A stretch of DNA of 64,000 nt from Methylocella silvestris (GTDB lineage Bacteria > Pseudomonadota > Alphaproteobacteria > Rhizobiales > Beijerinckiaceae), in the NCBI RefSeq assembly GCF_002891535.1, contig NZ_PDZR01000004.1, positions 62,001-126,000 of the forward strand, in the 5' to 3' direction. Below the pieces are notes generated by a model, which saw nothing but the letters and a program-made list of their open reading frames with translations, had not been told where the DNA came from and ran no database searches. Shown one piece after another: positions 35,101 through 47,096 of the stretch (positions are counted from its first letter, which is position 1; the number at the start of each line of letters is the position of its first letter). The position numbers and the translations under genes were made by a program.

Positions 35101-35168
35101 GCCAGCCTGACGGGCTGGCGCGGCAAGGGCTTCAGCAAGCCTTGACGCGCGCGGAAAAATCCGCGCGC
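35101..35168. other. two hairpins between atpD and atpC
   Basis: GCCAGCC (35101-35107) with GGCTGGC (35113-35119), and GCGCGCGGA (35147-35155) with TCCGCGCGC (35160-35168), the latter with a four-base A loop (T in the transcript). Neither is followed by a T-tract in the operon direction. They may act as processing, stability or partial-termination elements between the beta and epsilon genes. Confidence 0.6.
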
Positions 35169-35183
35169 AGCTTCGTCGCAGGC

Positions 35184-36647
<1,464 letters not shown>

Positions 36648-36662
36648 TCAAATCCTTCAGGC

Positions 36663-37538
36663 TCAAAGCGCTTCGGCGCCGGAGATGATCTCGATCAGCT
36701 CCTTCGTGATCATCGCCTGGCGCGACCGGTTATATTGCATCGTCTGCTTCTTGATCATTTCGCCGGCGTTGCGCGAGGCGCTATCCATCGCGCTCATGCG
36801 GGCGCCCTGTTCGGAGGCGGCGTTTTCGAGCAACGCGCGCAGAACCTGGATCGAGACGTTGCGGGGCAGCAGCGTCGTCAGGATCTGCTCTTCGTCGGGC
36901 TCATAGTCGTAGACGGCTTGCGGCGCGGCCGCTTCCTCGCTTGAAACCGTCAGCGGCACAAGCTGCAACGCCGTCGGGATCTGCGAAATGACGCTCTTGA
37001 AGCGTGCATAAAAGAGGGTGCAGACGTCGAATTCGCCGGCCTCGTACAACGAGACGATCTTGCGGCCGATGGCCTCGGCATTGACGAAGCCAAGCTGCTT
37101 GACGCTGCGAAGATCGACGACTTCGATGATCTCGCGCTCAAACTGGCGGCGCAAGATGTCATTGCCCTTCTTGCCGACGCAGATGATCTTGACGGTCTTG
37201 CCCTGCCCGATCAGCGAGTTCGCCGCTTCGCGCGCAAGACGCGCGATCGACGAATTGAAGCCGCCGCAAAGACCGCGTTCGGCCGTGCAGACGATCAGGA
37301 GATGGACCTTGTCGCGGCCGTTGCCGGCAAGGAGGCCCGGCGCGGGCGAACCCGGCGCGATGGAGGCGGCGAGCGCGCTCATAACCCGCCCCATGCGTTC
37401 GGCGTAGGGGCGAGCGGCCTCGGCCGCGTTCTGCGCGCGCCGCAACTTCGCAGCGGCGACCATCTGCATGGCCTTTGTGATCTTCTGCGTCGCCTTGACT
37501 GAGGCGATGCGGTTGCGGAGATCCTTTAACGAGGGCAT
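36663..37538 (-). CDS. atpG: ATP synthase F1 gamma subunit
   Basis: The central-stalk subunit begins [29 protein letters not shown] (first helix) and ends with the conserved C-terminal helix ([29 protein letters not shown]). At 291 residues it is the expected length. It lies between atpA and atpD in the operon. Confidence 0.97.
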   Translation of the reverse strand: MPSLKDLRNRIASVKATQKITKAMQMVAAAKLRRAQNAAEAARPYAERMGRVMSALAASIAPGSPAPGLLAGNGRDKVHLLIVCTAERGLCGGFNSSIARLAREAANSLIGQGKTVKIICVGKKGNDILRRQFEREIIEVVDLRSVKQLGFVNAEAIGRKIVSLYEAGEFDVCTLFYARFKSVISQIPTALQLVPLTVSSEEAAAPQAVYDYEPDEEQILTTLLPRNVSIQVLRALLENAASEQGARMSAMDSASRNAGEMIKKQTMQYNRSRQAMITKELIEIISGAEAL

Positions 37539-37593
37539 GGCGTGTCCGCTTCGCTGAGTTCCGGGTTTCGGTGCAGGTTCAAGCGAAGTTCAT

Positions 37594-39123
37594 TCAAGCG
37601 AAGTTCTTGGCGTAGGTCTCGACGATCGTCTTCAGCGCTTGCGCCGAGGCGTCGGAGAGATCCTTCGACGAGCGGATCGTCTCGAGCAGATCGCCGTGGC
37701 TGGTGCGCACCAGCGCGAGCAAACCGTCCTCGAAGGCGCGCACCCGAGCGACCGGAAGCGCGTCGAGATAGCCGTTAACGCCGGCGTAGATCACGACAAC
37801 CTGCTCTTCCATCTTCAGTGGTGAGAACTGCGGCTGCTTCAGGAGTTCGGTCAACCGCGAGCCGCGAGCCAGAAGCCGCTGCGTCGTGGCGTCAAGATCG
37901 GAGCCGAACTGCGCAAAAGCCGCCATCTCGCGATATTGCGCAAGCTCGCCCTTGATCTTGCCGGCGACTTTCTTCATCGCCTTGGTCTGGGCTGCGGAGC
38001 CGACCCGCGACACCGAGAGGCCGACGTTCACCGCCGGACGGATGCCCTGATAGAACAGGTCGGTTTCGAGGAAGATCTGGCCGTCGGTGATCGAGATCAC
38101 ATTGGTCGGGATATAGGCCGACACGTCGTTGGCCTGGGTCTCGATCACGGGAAGCGCGGTCAGCGAGCCGGCGCCATTGGCGTCGCGCAGCTTGGCGGCG
38201 CGTTCGAGCAGGCGCGAATGGAGATAAAACACGTCGCCGGGATAGGCCTCGCGGCCGGGCGGCCGGCGCAGCAGCAGCGACATCTGGCGATAGGCGACGG
38301 CCTGCTTCGAGAGATCATCATAGACGATCAGCGCATGCATGGCGTTGTCGCGGAAATATTCGCCCATGGCGCAGCCGGAGAAGGGCGCGAGGAACTGCAT
38401 CGGCGCCGGGTCCGAAGCGGTCGCGGCGACGATGATCGAATATTCGAGCGCGCCGTTCTCTTCGAGCACCTTGACGAACTGGGCGACGGTCGAGCGCTTC
38501 TGGCCTACTGCGACATAGACGCAATAGAGCTTGGCGCTTTCGTCCGTGCCCTGGTTGGCCGTCTTCTGGTTCAGGATCGCGTCGAGAGCGACAGCTGTCT
38601 TGCCGGTCTGGCGGTCGCCGATGATCAGCTCACGCTGGCCGCGGCCGATCGGGATCAGCGCGTCAATGGCCTTGAGGCCTGTCGCCATCGGCTCATGCAC
38701 CGATTTGCGCGGAATGATGCCGGGGGCCTTGACGTCGACGCGCGAGCGCGTCTCGTAATGGATCGGGCCCTTGCCGTCGATCGGGTTGCCGAGGGCGTCA
38801 ACGACGCGGCCGAGCAGCCCCCTGCCGACCGGAACGTCGACGATGGCGCCGGTCCGCTTGACCGTCTGGCCTTCCTTGATGTCGCGGTCGGAGCCGAAGA
38901 TGACGACGCCGACATTGTCGACTTCGAGGTTCAACGCCATGCCCCGCACGCCGTTCTCGAACTCGACCATCTCGCCGGCCTCGACATTGTCGAGGCCGTA
39001 GACGCGGGCGATGCCGTCGCCGACCGACAGCACCTGGCCGACTTCAGTGACCGAGGCTTCGTTGCCGAAGTTGGCGATCTCATTCTTGAGAATTTGCGAA
39101 ATTTCAGCGGCGCGGATGTCCAT
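37594..39123 (-). CDS. atpA: ATP synthase F1 alpha subunit
   Basis: The non-catalytic nucleotide-binding subunit, 509 residues, has Walker [33 protein letters not shown] and the signature [18 protein letters not shown] start at the ATG at 39121-39123 ([12 protein letters not shown]), which overlaps the atpH stop as TGATG. The open frame continues into atpH by chance. No frameshift is seen. Confidence 0.97.
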   Translation of the reverse strand: MDIRAAEISQILKNEIANFGNEASVTEVGQVLSVGDGIARVYGLDNVEAGEMVEFENGVRGMALNLEVDNVGVVIFGSDRDIKEGQTVKRTGAIVDVPVGRGLLGRVVDALGNPIDGKGPIHYETRSRVDVKAPGIIPRKSVHEPMATGLKAIDALIPIGRGQRELIIGDRQTGKTAVALDAILNQKTANQGTDESAKLYCVYVAVGQKRSTVAQFVKVLEENGALEYSIIVAATASDPAPMQFLAPFSGCAMGEYFRDNAMHALIVYDDLSKQAVAYRQMSLLLRRPPGREAYPGDVFYLHSRLLERAAKLRDANGAGSLTALPVIETQANDVSAYIPTNVISITDGQIFLETDLFYQGIRPAVNVGLSVSRVGSAAQTKAMKKVAGKIKGELAQYREMAAFAQFGSDLDATTQRLLARGSRLTELLKQPQFSPLKMEEQVVVIYAGVNGYLDALPVARVRAFEDGLLALVRTSHGDLLETIRSSKDLSDASAQALKTIVETYAKNFA

Positions 39124-39689
39124 CAGCCGACCTCTTTCATGCGTGCGCGGATCGAATTGAGTTTTGTCTTGAGCGAATTGTCGACCATGCGGGAGCCGAG
39201 CTGGACGATGATGCCGCCGATGATCGAGGGATCGACCTTGACCGACATTTCGACGCGCTGGCTTCCTGCGACCGCGGCGAGCGCGTCCTTCAGGGCTGCG
39301 ACATGCTCGTCTTTCAGCGGTTCGGCCACCGTCACCGCGGCGCGGGAGAGGCCGACCGCATGGTCGTGAAGAACATTGAAGTCGCGGATCATGTCGGCGA
39401 CGGCGAACAGGCGCCGCTTGGCGGCGACGAGGTTCAGGAACTGCGAGGTCGTCGTTCCACCGAGGCCCGCCCGCTCGAGCAAAGCGTTCAGCGCTTGGCT
39501 TTGCTGCTCGGCGGAAAAGACCGGGCTGCGCACGAAATTGCGCAGATCTTCGCTCTCGTCGAGCATGGAAGCGAAGGTCGCAAGATCGTTCGCAACGCCT
39601 TCGGTGGCGCCGCGCTCCTGCGCCAACGCGAACAGGGCCTGGGCGTAGCGCCCCGCCATCCCTGAAACCAATGTTTCCTGCTTCGCCAA
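39123..39689 (-). CDS. atpH: ATP synthase F1 delta subunit
   Basis: The 188-residue peripheral-stalk subunit has the N-terminal helical domain ([18 protein letters not shown]) and the C-terminal family block [29 protein letters not shown]. It is the first gene of the F1 operon. The F0 genes are not next to it, as is usual in alphaproteobacteria, where they lie elsewhere. Confidence 0.96.
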   Translation of the reverse strand: MAKQETLVSGMAGRYAQALFALAQERGATEGVANDLATFASMLDESEDLRNFVRSPVFSAEQQSQALNALLERAGLGGTTTSQFLNLVAAKRRLFAVADMIRDFNVLHDHAVGLSRAAVTVAEPLKDEHVAALKDALAAVAGSQRVEMSVKVDPSIIGGIIVQLGSRMVDNSLKTKLNSIRARMKEVG

Positions 39690-39742
39690 ATGACGCCCCA
39701 GCGCTCAATCGCCCTCCGTCCCGCGCGCCTTTCGCGGGAGCC

Positions 39743-39770
39743 GGCCTTTCATGACGTAACACGAAAGGCC
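39743..39770. promoter_or_regulatory. inverted repeat upstream of atpH
   Basis: GGCCTTTC at 39743-39750 and GAAAGGCC at 39763-39770 form an 8-bp inverted repeat with a 12-base loop, 54 bases upstream of the atpH start. With no T-tract it is more likely an operator or a leader hairpin of the F1 operon than a terminator. Confidence 0.4.
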
Positions 39771-39951
39771 CAGACAGAAGACTTTAGTGGAATCTATTTA
39801 GATGCGGCGCGGGAGAAGAGCCGCTTTCCGCCGGCGAAGGGGTTGCTAACATAGGATATTTTGTGGCGCAACCCTGGCCACACGAATGCGTGAGCCAGCG
39901 TCAATTAAGCGCAATCTTGGCTGCACGGAAAGGCGGCGGCGCTCAGCGGGC

Positions 39952-40968
39952 TCAGGCTCTGGCTCCCCGCGCCTTCGCAGCCGAGGCGACGCTCCACAGC
40001 GCCCGCAACGCGATCGGCTGGGCGAGTTTCGGTTCGCGCCGCGTGCGCCGCACGGCCTCGGCGAGAATGTCGATCGCCCGCGCGAGGCGTTCCGCGCTCC
40101 AGAGCCGGACATGCTGATCGAAGGCGCGCGACCGGCCGAAGCCATAGCCATGCCCCTGTCCGCCGCCCGCGTCGATCTCGAGTCGGGCGCGGCGCAGACC
40201 GAGACTGTAGCGAAGCGCCGCGCCGAGAAGCTGATTGACGTCGGCGCCCTGCGCGGCGAGCCGGCGCGCGCCGGCCTCGACCGCGTCGAAATCCCCGCCA
40301 AAGGCGCCGTCGACGGCGTGGTCCAACAGAAGGCTCGAGGCGTCGGAGACGATCGCCTCGACATGCTGAAGCCCGATCGCGCTGGCGCCATGGGCGTAAA
40401 GGACCAGTTTCTCGAGTTCGCCGCGCGTCGCCAGCCGGTCCTGGCCGAGCAGCGAGACCAGCAGCGTTTTCGCCTCGGGCGTAACGGAAAGCCCCGCTGC
40501 CGCGGCCTCGCGCTCGATCAGATGGGCGATCTCCTCCGGCCTGTCAGGTTCGCAGGCGATGGCGGCCGCGCTTTTCTCGCGCTCGCAGAGCCGCCTCAGG
40601 GCGGAGTCCTTTTTCAGGGCGCCCGCCTCTATGATAATGGTCGAGCCCTGCGGCGGGGCGGCGAACAAAGGCTCCAGCGCCGTGACGAACGCCCTGCCCT
40701 GCGCCTCGATCCAGATCGCCCGGCGGTCCCCGAAAAGGCCGATGGTGTTCGCCTCATCGGCGAGGCGCAGCGGATCGGCGGCGAGATCGTCGCCGCCGAT
40801 CCGCAGCAGCTGGAAGGGATCTTTCGGATCGGCGACGGACTTTTTGACAAGCGCCCGCGCCCGTTCGGCGACGAGGCCGGCGTCGGGACCATAGAGCAAA
40901 TAGACAAAAATATGCGGCGCGGGCCGATCAAGGAATTTATCCGCTTCAAAGCTTTTGATCGCGACCAT
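39952..40968 (-). CDS. holA: DNA polymerase III delta subunit
   Basis: The 338-residue clamp-loader subunit begins MVAIKSFEADKFLDRP with the family blocks VYLLYGPDAGLVAERA, FGDRRAIWIEAQGRAF, TIIIEAGALKKDSALRRLCE and LLVSLLGQDRLATRGELEKL. It loads the beta clamp at the replication fork. It is the third gene of the leftward leuS-lptE-holA run, standard in proteobacteria. Confidence 0.93.
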   Translation of the reverse strand: MVAIKSFEADKFLDRPAPHIFVYLLYGPDAGLVAERARALVKKSVADPKDPFQLLRIGGDDLAADPLRLADEANTIGLFGDRRAIWIEAQGRAFVTALEPLFAAPPQGSTIIIEAGALKKDSALRRLCEREKSAAAIACEPDRPEEIAHLIEREAAAAGLSVTPEAKTLLVSLLGQDRLATRGELEKLVLYAHGASAIGLQHVEAIVSDASSLLLDHAVDGAFGGDFDAVEAGARRLAAQGADVNQLLGAALRYSLGLRRARLEIDAGGGQGHGYGFGRSRAFDQHVRLWSAERLARAIDILAEAVRRTRREPKLAQPIALRALWSVASAAKARGARA

Positions 40969-41025
40969 AGCGCCGATCTTTCCTTGTGCGGATCTTCCCC
41001 GGCGCTGCTTTTCGGCGCCCCGGGA

Positions 41026-41547
41026 TCAGCTTTTGCTGGCGAAAGCCGCCGCAATATTGGTGCGGATCTGTTCGCCAAGCAGATGCGCGTCGCGAATTTC
41101 CGCATCGCGCGAGGCGCGCACATTGGCGTAGCGCTGCGACGTTCGGTCGTAGCTCGACGCCACGGTCGCCGTGCCTTTGGCGATCGTCGCGCCGCTGAGG
41201 GTCTCGGTTAGCGTATATGTCGCGACGATAACGACGGTGCCCGACGTCGGATAGCCGGTCACGGTGTCGATCAGAGGCGAGCGAACCGATTCGGCGAGGC
41301 CTACGTAGAGCGTATAGCGCGGCTCGACATGGGATCCCGTGCCGTTGAAGCCAAATCTCAGATCATTTTCAAGGTAATGGCCGGAGCGGTTGGCGATCGG
41401 AACGATCCGTATCTCCTGCAGCTTGCCCGCAACATCGGCGCCGCCTTCCGAGAGCGGTCCGTACAGCGGCTGCAGGCAACCGGCGAGCGCAAGGCAAAGC
41501 GCGGCGGCGAGCGCGCAGCCCGTCAGTGGCTTGCCTCGCGAAATCAT
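41026..41547 (-). CDS. lptE: LPS assembly lipoprotein LptE
   Basis: The protein of about 173 residues has a lipoprotein signal (ALAAALCLALAGC, lipid-modified Cys near residue 24) and the following LQPLYGPL, typical of alphaproteobacterial LptE. LptE plugs the LptD barrel and helps insert LPS into the outer membrane. I use the ATG at 41545-41547, four bases after the leuS stop; the frame also has a TTG at 41563-41565 overlapping leuS. Confidence 0.88.
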   Translation of the reverse strand: MISRGKPLTGCALAAALCLALAGCLQPLYGPLSEGGADVAGKLQEIRIVPIANRSGHYLENDLRFGFNGTGSHVEPRYTLYVGLAESVRSPLIDTVTGYPTSGTVVIVATYTLTETLSGATIAKGTATVASSYDRTSQRYANVRASRDAEIRDAHLLGEQIRTNIAAAFASKS

Positions 41548-41551
41548 GGAT

Positions 41552-44176
41552 TTAAGCGACAACATTGACGATTCTCTGCGGCACGATGATGATTTTCTTG
41601 ACGGGTCGGCCTTCGAGCGCGCGCTTCACGGGCTCAAGCGCCAGCGCCGCCGCCTCGATCGCCTCGCGGCCGGCGGCGCGGTCGATGACCAGATCGCCGC
41701 GTTTCTTGCCGTTCACCTGCACTGGCAGATCGATCGTCTCCTCGACGACGAGGGAATGATCGGCCTGCGGCCAAGGCGCCTCGGCGGCGAGACTCTCATG
41801 GCCAAGCCGCGCCCAGCATTCTTCGGCAAGATGGGGCATCATCGGCGCGATCATCAGCGTCAGGATCTCCGCCGCCTCCCGGAAAGCAAAGCGCAGGTCC
41901 GGCGCGATCTCGACGCTGTCGATATCGCCGACCGCGGCGCCGAGCTTGTTGGCGAGATCATGCGCCTGCGCGACGGCGCGATTGAAGCGCAGCCGGTCGA
42001 GGTCTTCCTCGAGGCGGATGAGGCTTTGATGCGCCGCACGGCGGATCGCGGCGGCCTGCGGCGAGATCGATTGCGGCTTTGGCGCGCCGTCGGCGCCGGA
42101 CAGGAAGACCAGTTCGCCGATCAATCGCCACAGCCGCTGGATGAATTTCGCCGCGCCCAGCACGCCTTCCTCGGTCCAGATCACGTCGCGTTCGGGCGGC
42201 GAATCGGAAAGGACGAACCACCGCGCGGTGTCGGCGCCGAAAGTCCCGATGATCTCGTCGGGGTCGACCGTATTGCGCTTCGACTTCGACATTTTCTCAA
42301 TGCCGCCGATCGAGACTTCAGCGCCGCTTGCAAGATCGTAGGCTCTGCGGCCCGCCGGCCCGCTCTCAATGCGGACGTCGGCCGGAAACATCCAGTCGCC
42401 CGCCTCCGAGCGATAGGTTTCATGCACGACCATGCCCTGCGTGAAGAGGCCGGCGAAAGGCTCCCTGATCTCGCCCGCGTGCCCCGTCGCCTGCATGGCT
42501 CTCGTAAAAAAGCGGGCGTAAAGCAGGTGCAAAATCGCGTGCTCGATGCCGCCGATATATTGATCGACCGGCAGCCATTGGGCGATCGCGCTCGGGTCGG
42601 TCGGGGCGTCCTCCATCCAGGGCTGCGTGAAGCGCGCGAAATACCACGAAGAATCGACAAAAGTGTCCATCGTGTCCGTCTCGCGCAGCGCCGGCGCCGC
42701 GCAGATCGGGCAGTTCACATGCTTCCATGTTGGATGCCGGTCGAGCGGATTGCCGGGCTCGTCGAAGCTGACGTCGGGCGGCAGCTCCACCGGCAAATCC
42801 GTGGCCGGAACCTGGACTGCGCCATGCTCCGGACAATGGATGATCGGGATCGGACAACCCCAATAGCGCTGGCGGGAAATGCCCCAGTCGCGCAGGCGGA
42901 AATTGACCTGTCGCTTCGCCTGCGGCCGGTTGCCAAGAGGATGCTCCTCGAGGCGCCGCGCGACCTCCTCCTGCGCCGCCGCGACGGTCATCCCGTCTAG
43001 AAAGCGGGAATGGAACAGGAGGCCATCGCCGTCATAAGCTTCATCCGTGATCGCGAAAGCTTCGGGGTCGGCGCCCGCCGGCAGGATCACCGGCGTCGCG
43101 CCAAGCCCATAGGCGTTGGCAAAATCAAGGTCGCGCTGATCATGCGCCGGGCAACCGAAGATCGCGCCCGTGCCATAATCCATCAGGACGAAATTGGCGA
43201 CATAGACCGGCAGAAGCCAGTTTTTGTCGAAGGGATGGCGGACTTTCAGACCGGTGTCATAGCCCTTTTTCTCGGCCGTCTCGACAGCCGCGACCGAGGT
43301 GCCGCGTTGACGACATTCAGCAATGAAAGCGGCGAGCGCCGGGTCCGCCACGGCGCATTCGGCGGCGAGCGGGTGATCGGCGGCGAGCGCGAGAAATTTC
43401 GCGCCGAACAAGGTGTCCGGGCGCGTCGTATAGACTTCGATTTCGCCCTCCGACACATGTTCGCGCAGCTCGAAGCGCACGAGCAGTCCTTCGGAACGGC
43501 CGATCCAGTTCGCCTGCATCAGCCGGACTTTTTCAGGCCAGCGCGTCAGCCCATCGAGAGAGCGCAGCAGATCCTCGGCATAGTCCGTGATCTTGAAGAA
43601 CCATTGCGTCAGCTCGCGCTGCTCGACGAGCGCGCCGGAGCGCCAGCCGCGGCCGTCGATCACCTGTTCATTGGCGAGGACCGTATGGTCGACCGGGTCC
43701 CAATTCACCTTCGACTTCTTGCGGTCGACGAGGCCGGCGGCAAGAAAATCGAGAAACATCTTTTGTTGATGCCGGTAATAGGCCGGATCGCAGGTGGCGA
43801 TCTCGCGCGACCAGTCGAGCGACAGGCCCATCGACTTCAGCTGCGTCCGCATGGATTCGATATTGGCGTAGGTCCAGGCGGCGGGGTGGCTCTTGTTCTG
43901 CATCGCAGCGTTCTCGGCCGGCATGCCGAAGGCGTCCCACCCCATCGGATGCAGCACGCTGAAGCCGCGCGCCCTTTTATAGCGCGCAATGACGTCGCCC
44001 ATCGTGTAATTGCGAACGTGACCCATGTGGATGCGTCCCGAGGGATAGGGAAACATCTCGAGCACATAGTATTTGGGGCGCGGGTCGTCGTTGTCGGTTT
44101 TAAAGGTCGCCGACCGTTCCCATTTTTCCCGCCATTTTGGCTCCGTTTCGCGGGCGTTATAGCGCTCGAAGTCCAT
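41552..44176 (-). CDS. leuS: leucyl-tRNA synthetase
   Basis: The class I synthetase has the HIGH-type block [20 protein letters not shown], an inserted editing domain (region with [20 protein letters not shown]) and the KMSKS block [17 protein letters not shown]. It is about 874 residues from the ATG at 44174-44176 (MDFERYN); the frame begins further upstream at 44233 but without family similarity. It heads the leuS-lptE-holA run and is divergent from yggS. Confidence 0.97.
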   Translation of the reverse strand: MDFERYNARETEPKWREKWERSATFKTDNDDPRPKYYVLEMFPYPSGRIHMGHVRNYTMGDVIARYKRARGFSVLHPMGWDAFGMPAENAAMQNKSHPAAWTYANIESMRTQLKSMGLSLDWSREIATCDPAYYRHQQKMFLDFLAAGLVDRKKSKVNWDPVDHTVLANEQVIDGRGWRSGALVEQRELTQWFFKITDYAEDLLRSLDGLTRWPEKVRLMQANWIGRSEGLLVRFELREHVSEGEIEVYTTRPDTLFGAKFLALAADHPLAAECAVADPALAAFIAECRQRGTSVAAVETAEKKGYDTGLKVRHPFDKNWLLPVYVANFVLMDYGTGAIFGCPAHDQRDLDFANAYGLGATPVILPAGADPEAFAITDEAYDGDGLLFHSRFLDGMTVAAAQEEVARRLEEHPLGNRPQAKRQVNFRLRDWGISRQRYWGCPIPIIHCPEHGAVQVPATDLPVELPPDVSFDEPGNPLDRHPTWKHVNCPICAAPALRETDTMDTFVDSSWYFARFTQPWMEDAPTDPSAIAQWLPVDQYIGGIEHAILHLLYARFFTRAMQATGHAGEIREPFAGLFTQGMVVHETYRSEAGDWMFPADVRIESGPAGRRAYDLASGAEVSIGGIEKMSKSKRNTVDPDEIIGTFGADTARWFVLSDSPPERDVIWTEEGVLGAAKFIQRLWRLIGELVFLSGADGAPKPQSISPQAAAIRRAAHQSLIRLEEDLDRLRFNRAVAQAHDLANKLGAAVGDIDSVEIAPDLRFAFREAAEILTLMIAPMMPHLAEECWARLGHESLAAEAPWPQADHSLVVEETIDLPVQVNGKKRGDLVIDRAAGREAIEAAALALEPVKRALEGRPVKKIIIVPQRIVNVVA

Positions 44177-44322
44177 GATCTCTAAAGGCCGTTCGCTTGA
44201 ATGTCGTCGATTGAGGTTGCGCGGAGACAGCATTATTGAGAGAGCGGGTCAACCTGACCGCGGGGCCGCGCCCCTCTCGTTCAGTAGAATGCGCTTCTTT
44301 GTGTGAAGGAAAGGCTGCGGCT

Positions 44323-45015
44323 TTGCAACCAACGGTGAAAAATTCGCCCTCCGTGCTGGACCGGCTGGAAAAGGTGCGCGAAGAGATCAGGCGCGCCGCC
44401 GCCGACGCTGGACGCGCGCCCGGCGATATCGCCTTGGTCTGCGTCTCAAAGACTTTTTCCGCCGCGGAGATCCAGCCTGTTCTTGCAGCCGGCGAAAGGC
44501 GCTTCGGCGAGAACAGGGTGCAGGAGGCGCAGGAGAAATGGCCCACGCTGCGGCAAGCCTATCCGGACGTCGAGCTTCACCTGATCGGCCCGCTGCAATC
44601 GAACAAGGCGCATGAGGCGGTCAAATTGTTCGACGTCATCGAGACTGTCGACCGCGACAAGATCGCCAAAGCCCTCGCCCTGGAGGCGGCAAAGGCGGGC
44701 CGGAGCCCAAAATTCTACGTGCAGGTGAATACCGGAGCCGAGCCGCAGAAAGCGGGAATTTTGCCGGGCGAGGCTGACGCCTTCATCGCCCGCTGCCGTG
44801 ACGAATATGGTCTGACAATCGCCGGGCTGATGTGCATTCCTCCGGTGGACGATCAGGCCTCGCCGCATTTCGCGCTTCTCAATCAGATCGCCGCCCGCAA
44901 TGGGCTCAGCGCGCTCTCCATGGGCATGAGCGGCGATTTCGCGCTGGCAATCCAGCTTGGGGCGACGCATGTGCGGATCGGCAGCGCGATTTTCGGCGGC
45001 CGCCCGAAACTTTGA
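44323..45015 (+). CDS. yggS: YggS family PLP homeostasis protein
   Basis: YggS/PROSC proteins bind pyridoxal phosphate and keep its level balanced. The PLP lysine lies in LVCVSKTFSA, followed by FGENRVQEAQEKW, LHLIGPLQSNKAHEAV, YVQVNTGAEPQKAGI and LSMGMSGDFALAIQLGATHV. The start is not certain: I prefer the TTG at 44323-44325 with AAGG eight bases upstream; GTG 44335-44337 is the alternative. The frame is open back to 44236 but that part is not family-like. Confidence 0.9.
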   Translation: MQPTVKNSPSVLDRLEKVREEIRRAAADAGRAPGDIALVCVSKTFSAAEIQPVLAAGERRFGENRVQEAQEKWPTLRQAYPDVELHLIGPLQSNKAHEAVKLFDVIETVDRDKIAKALALEAAKAGRSPKFYVQVNTGAEPQKAGILPGEADAFIARCRDEYGLTIAGLMCIPPVDDQASPHFALLNQIAARNGLSALSMGMSGDFALAIQLGATHVRIGSAIFGGRPKL

Positions 45016-45023
45016 GCAGTACA

Positions 45024-45055
45024 TTCAATATTACATGTAAATTATTGAAGTTTTT
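45024..45055 (+). terminator. AT-rich terminator candidate after yggS
   Basis: TTCAATA (45024-45030) pairs with TATTGAA (45043-45049), and the loop itself contains the palindrome TTACATGTAA (45031-45040). GTTTTT follows (45050-45055). The stem is short and AT-only, so the call is weak. It lies just after the yggS stop. Confidence 0.4.
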
Positions 45056-45611
45056 ATCTAATTGTCAATATCGTCTGGCTTGAGAGTCGCGGCAACAGAC
45101 GCCGGAAATCTTGTGGGCGCAGGGCGATGCATCCCTCGGTCGGGGCAAACCCGTCCCGCGCGCAATGCAGGAAAATCGCGCTGCCCCGACCCTTGCGCCG
45201 CGGGTGGATATTGTAATCGAGGACGATGACGATGTCGTAGAGGCGGTCGTCGCGCCACAAAGTTTCAAACGAACTGGCAAACGGCGTCGCCACTCGCCGG
45301 TTATAGAGCGCGCTCGCCGGATCGTCGCACCAGCCGTCCTGCCTGCGGGCGGCGCGCATCGGAAGCAGCGGCGCTCTTGGCGCATGCCGGTCCGCGCGGA
45401 AAAAACCGTAAAGCAGGCGCCAGCTACCGGCCGGAGAGGCGTGATCGCCCTCCCGCTTGTCGTGTCTCACCCCGGCGGAGCCGATCGCGCAAGGCAGACT
45501 GAGATCTGCGGCTTGGAGTCTGCCGGCGGGCGTCCGTCCGGGCAGCCGGGTCGCGACAAGACGGCCGAGCAAGCGTTTTGGCGGCGTCTTCATGCGAATC
45601 ACGTCCATCAT
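45054..45611 (-). CDS. L,D-transpeptidase (YkuD) family protein
   Basis: The 185-residue protein has the YkuD catalytic block IFLHCARDGFAPTEGCIAL with the conserved His and nucleophile Cys, and GDHASPAGSWRLLYGFFRAD upstream. The family forms 3-3 peptidoglycan cross-links or attaches proteins to peptidoglycan. No clear signal peptide is seen at the N-terminus (MDVIRMKTPPKRLLGRL), which is unusual for a periplasmic enzyme; an arginine-rich start is common in this subgroup. It sits beside yggS and leuS, as in relatives. Confidence 0.85.
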   Translation of the reverse strand: MMDVIRMKTPPKRLLGRLVATRLPGRTPAGRLQAADLSLPCAIGSAGVRHDKREGDHASPAGSWRLLYGFFRADRHAPRAPLLPMRAARRQDGWCDDPASALYNRRVATPFASSFETLWRDDRLYDIVIVLDYNIHPRRKGRGSAIFLHCARDGFAPTEGCIALRPQDFRRLLPRLSSQTILTIR

Positions 45612-45921
45612 TCCAATATGGCCGTCGCTCTCCGCAACCGGGCCTTAAAGCATTCAGCCGCCGTTCATGCGCCCTGACTAAAACTGTGCGGCAAGACTCC
45701 TCGATCGAATCGGTGGAATTTCGAGGAGAGCGACAATTTTGCAATAAATGCCATAAATCCTTATGAGTTATTCGCGCTGTCGGCGAGGAGGTGGGGCCGC
45801 AGGCTTGCCGGCGGCGCCGCACGGGACTTCAGGGCCCCGTGTCAAGAGATGCTGATCATAGCGCGACCGCTCCTGCCAACGGTGAGGAGCGACGTCGCAG
45901 ATTGAAATCAAGGACAGGTCC
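45612..45921. other. divergent intergenic region with inverted repeat
   Basis: About 310 bases between the leftward transpeptidase gene and the rightward response-regulator gene. CTCCTCGA (45697-45704) and TCGAGGAG (45721-45728) form a perfect 8-bp inverted repeat with a 16-base spacer, which could be an operator shared by both promoters. No gene is seen. Confidence 0.5.
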
Positions 45922-46608
45922 ATGCCGCAAGTTATGAAAATCTTGATCGCGGACGATGATCCCGACTTGCGTGCGGCGCTGGCGGAACAACTCTCGCTCC
46001 ATGAAGAGTTTTCGGCGGTTCATGCCGATTCGGCGCAGAGCGCGCTATCGGCCTCGCGGCAGGAAACGCCGGACCTCATCATCATGGACGTCGGCCTGCC
46101 GGACATGGACGGGCGCGAGGCGGTCAAGCAGATGCGCGAGGAAGGATTCAAGAATCCGATCATCATGCTGACCGGCCAGGATTCGGATTGGGATACGGTG
46201 CAGGGCCTTGACGCCGGCGCGAATGATTATGTGATCAAGCCCTTCCGCTTCGCCGTGCTGCTGGCGCGCATGCGGGCGCATCTGCGCCAGCACGAGACCA
46301 ATGAGGAAGCGCTGTTCCGAATCGGCCCCTATACGTTCCAGCCGGGCGCGAAGCTGCTGATCAGCGAAAAGGGCGAAAAGCTGCGCCTTACCGAGAAGGA
46401 AACCGCGATTCTGCGGTTCCTCTATCGCGCCGGTCAGAGCGTCGTCATTCGCGAAGTGCTGCTGCGCGAGGTGTGGGGCTACAACTCCAACGTCACCACC
46501 CACACGCTTGAGACGCATATCTATCGGCTGCGGCAGAAAATCGAGCGCGACCCCGCCAAAGCCCAGTTGCTGATCACCGAAGCCGGCGGCTACAAGCTAA
46601 TTCCCTAG
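45922..46608 (+). CDS. OmpR-family response regulator without adjacent kinase
   Basis: The 228-residue protein has a receiver domain (acidic pocket IADDDPD, phosphoacceptor in IIMDVGLPDMDG, lysine in DYVIKPF) and a winged-helix output domain (LTEKETAILRFLY through TTHTLETHIYRLRQKIERD). It ends GGYKLIP, with the last helix and hairpin intact. No histidine kinase lies nearby. A cyclic-nucleotide-binding protein gene follows after 22 bases and is probably co-transcribed. AGGACAGG precedes the ATG. Confidence 0.9.
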   Translation: MPQVMKILIADDDPDLRAALAEQLSLHEEFSAVHADSAQSALSASRQETPDLIIMDVGLPDMDGREAVKQMREEGFKNPIIMLTGQDSDWDTVQGLDAGANDYVIKPFRFAVLLARMRAHLRQHETNEEALFRIGPYTFQPGAKLLISEKGEKLRLTEKETAILRFLYRAGQSVVIREVLLREVWGYNSNVTTHTLETHIYRLRQKIERDPAKAQLLITEAGGYKLIP

Positions 46609-46630
46609 AACGGAATTAGAAAAGGCGGCA

Positions 46631-47083
46631 ATGGCTCTCGAGGACGACGTCGCCAAGCTGAAGCGCAACGCCGCCTTCGCGGCGCTCGAGCCGGAGGCGT
46701 TGCGTCTGCTTGCCTTTTCGGCGGAAACAAAGGTCCTGCGCGCCGGCGACATTCTGTTTCGCCGCGACGAGCCGTCAAATTGCGGCTTTCTTCTCTTGTC
46801 TGGCTCGATCGCGCTCGACCCCTCCGGAGAGGGCTCCGCCGCCGCGCGCATTCTGCGGCCGCCCGCGCTGATCGGCGAAATAGCCCTCATTACCGAGACG
46901 CTCCGTCCCGCGACAGCCATCGCGCGGGAGCCCTCGACCGTACTGCGGCTGTCGCAGCAGATGTTCCGGCGCGTGCTATCGGAATATCCGCAGAGCGCCG
47001 AGCGGCTACGGGATGCCCTCGCTGCGCGCCTGGCGGAGTTTACGGCCGAGGTCGAAAAGGCGTTGGGAGCGCCATTGGATTAG
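46631..47083 (+). CDS. cyclic-nucleotide-binding (Crp-like sensor) domain protein
   Basis: The 150-residue protein is a lone cNMP-binding domain: FRRDEPSNCGFLLLSGSIAL and the cassette ALIGEIALITETLRPATAIA (phosphate-binding Gly-Glu and Arg-Pro-Ala-Thr) are clear. There is no helix-turn-helix, so it is not a full Crp regulator. It could bind cAMP made by cyclases such as the CyaC-type protein at 32196. It follows the response regulator and likely works with it. Confidence 0.85.
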   Translation: MALEDDVAKLKRNAAFAALEPEALRLLAFSAETKVLRAGDILFRRDEPSNCGFLLLSGSIALDPSGEGSAAARILRPPALIGEIALITETLRPATAIAREPSTVLRLSQQMFRRVLSEYPQSAERLRDALAARLAEFTAEVEKALGAPLD

Positions 47084-47096
47084 GCGGTCTCCTCCG

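Noticed and set aside
37594-39762. A fused atpH-atpA polypeptide of about 720 residues
   Set aside because: The upstream part is in a different frame from atpH and has no domain; atpA starts at ATG 39121-39123, overlapping the atpH stop.
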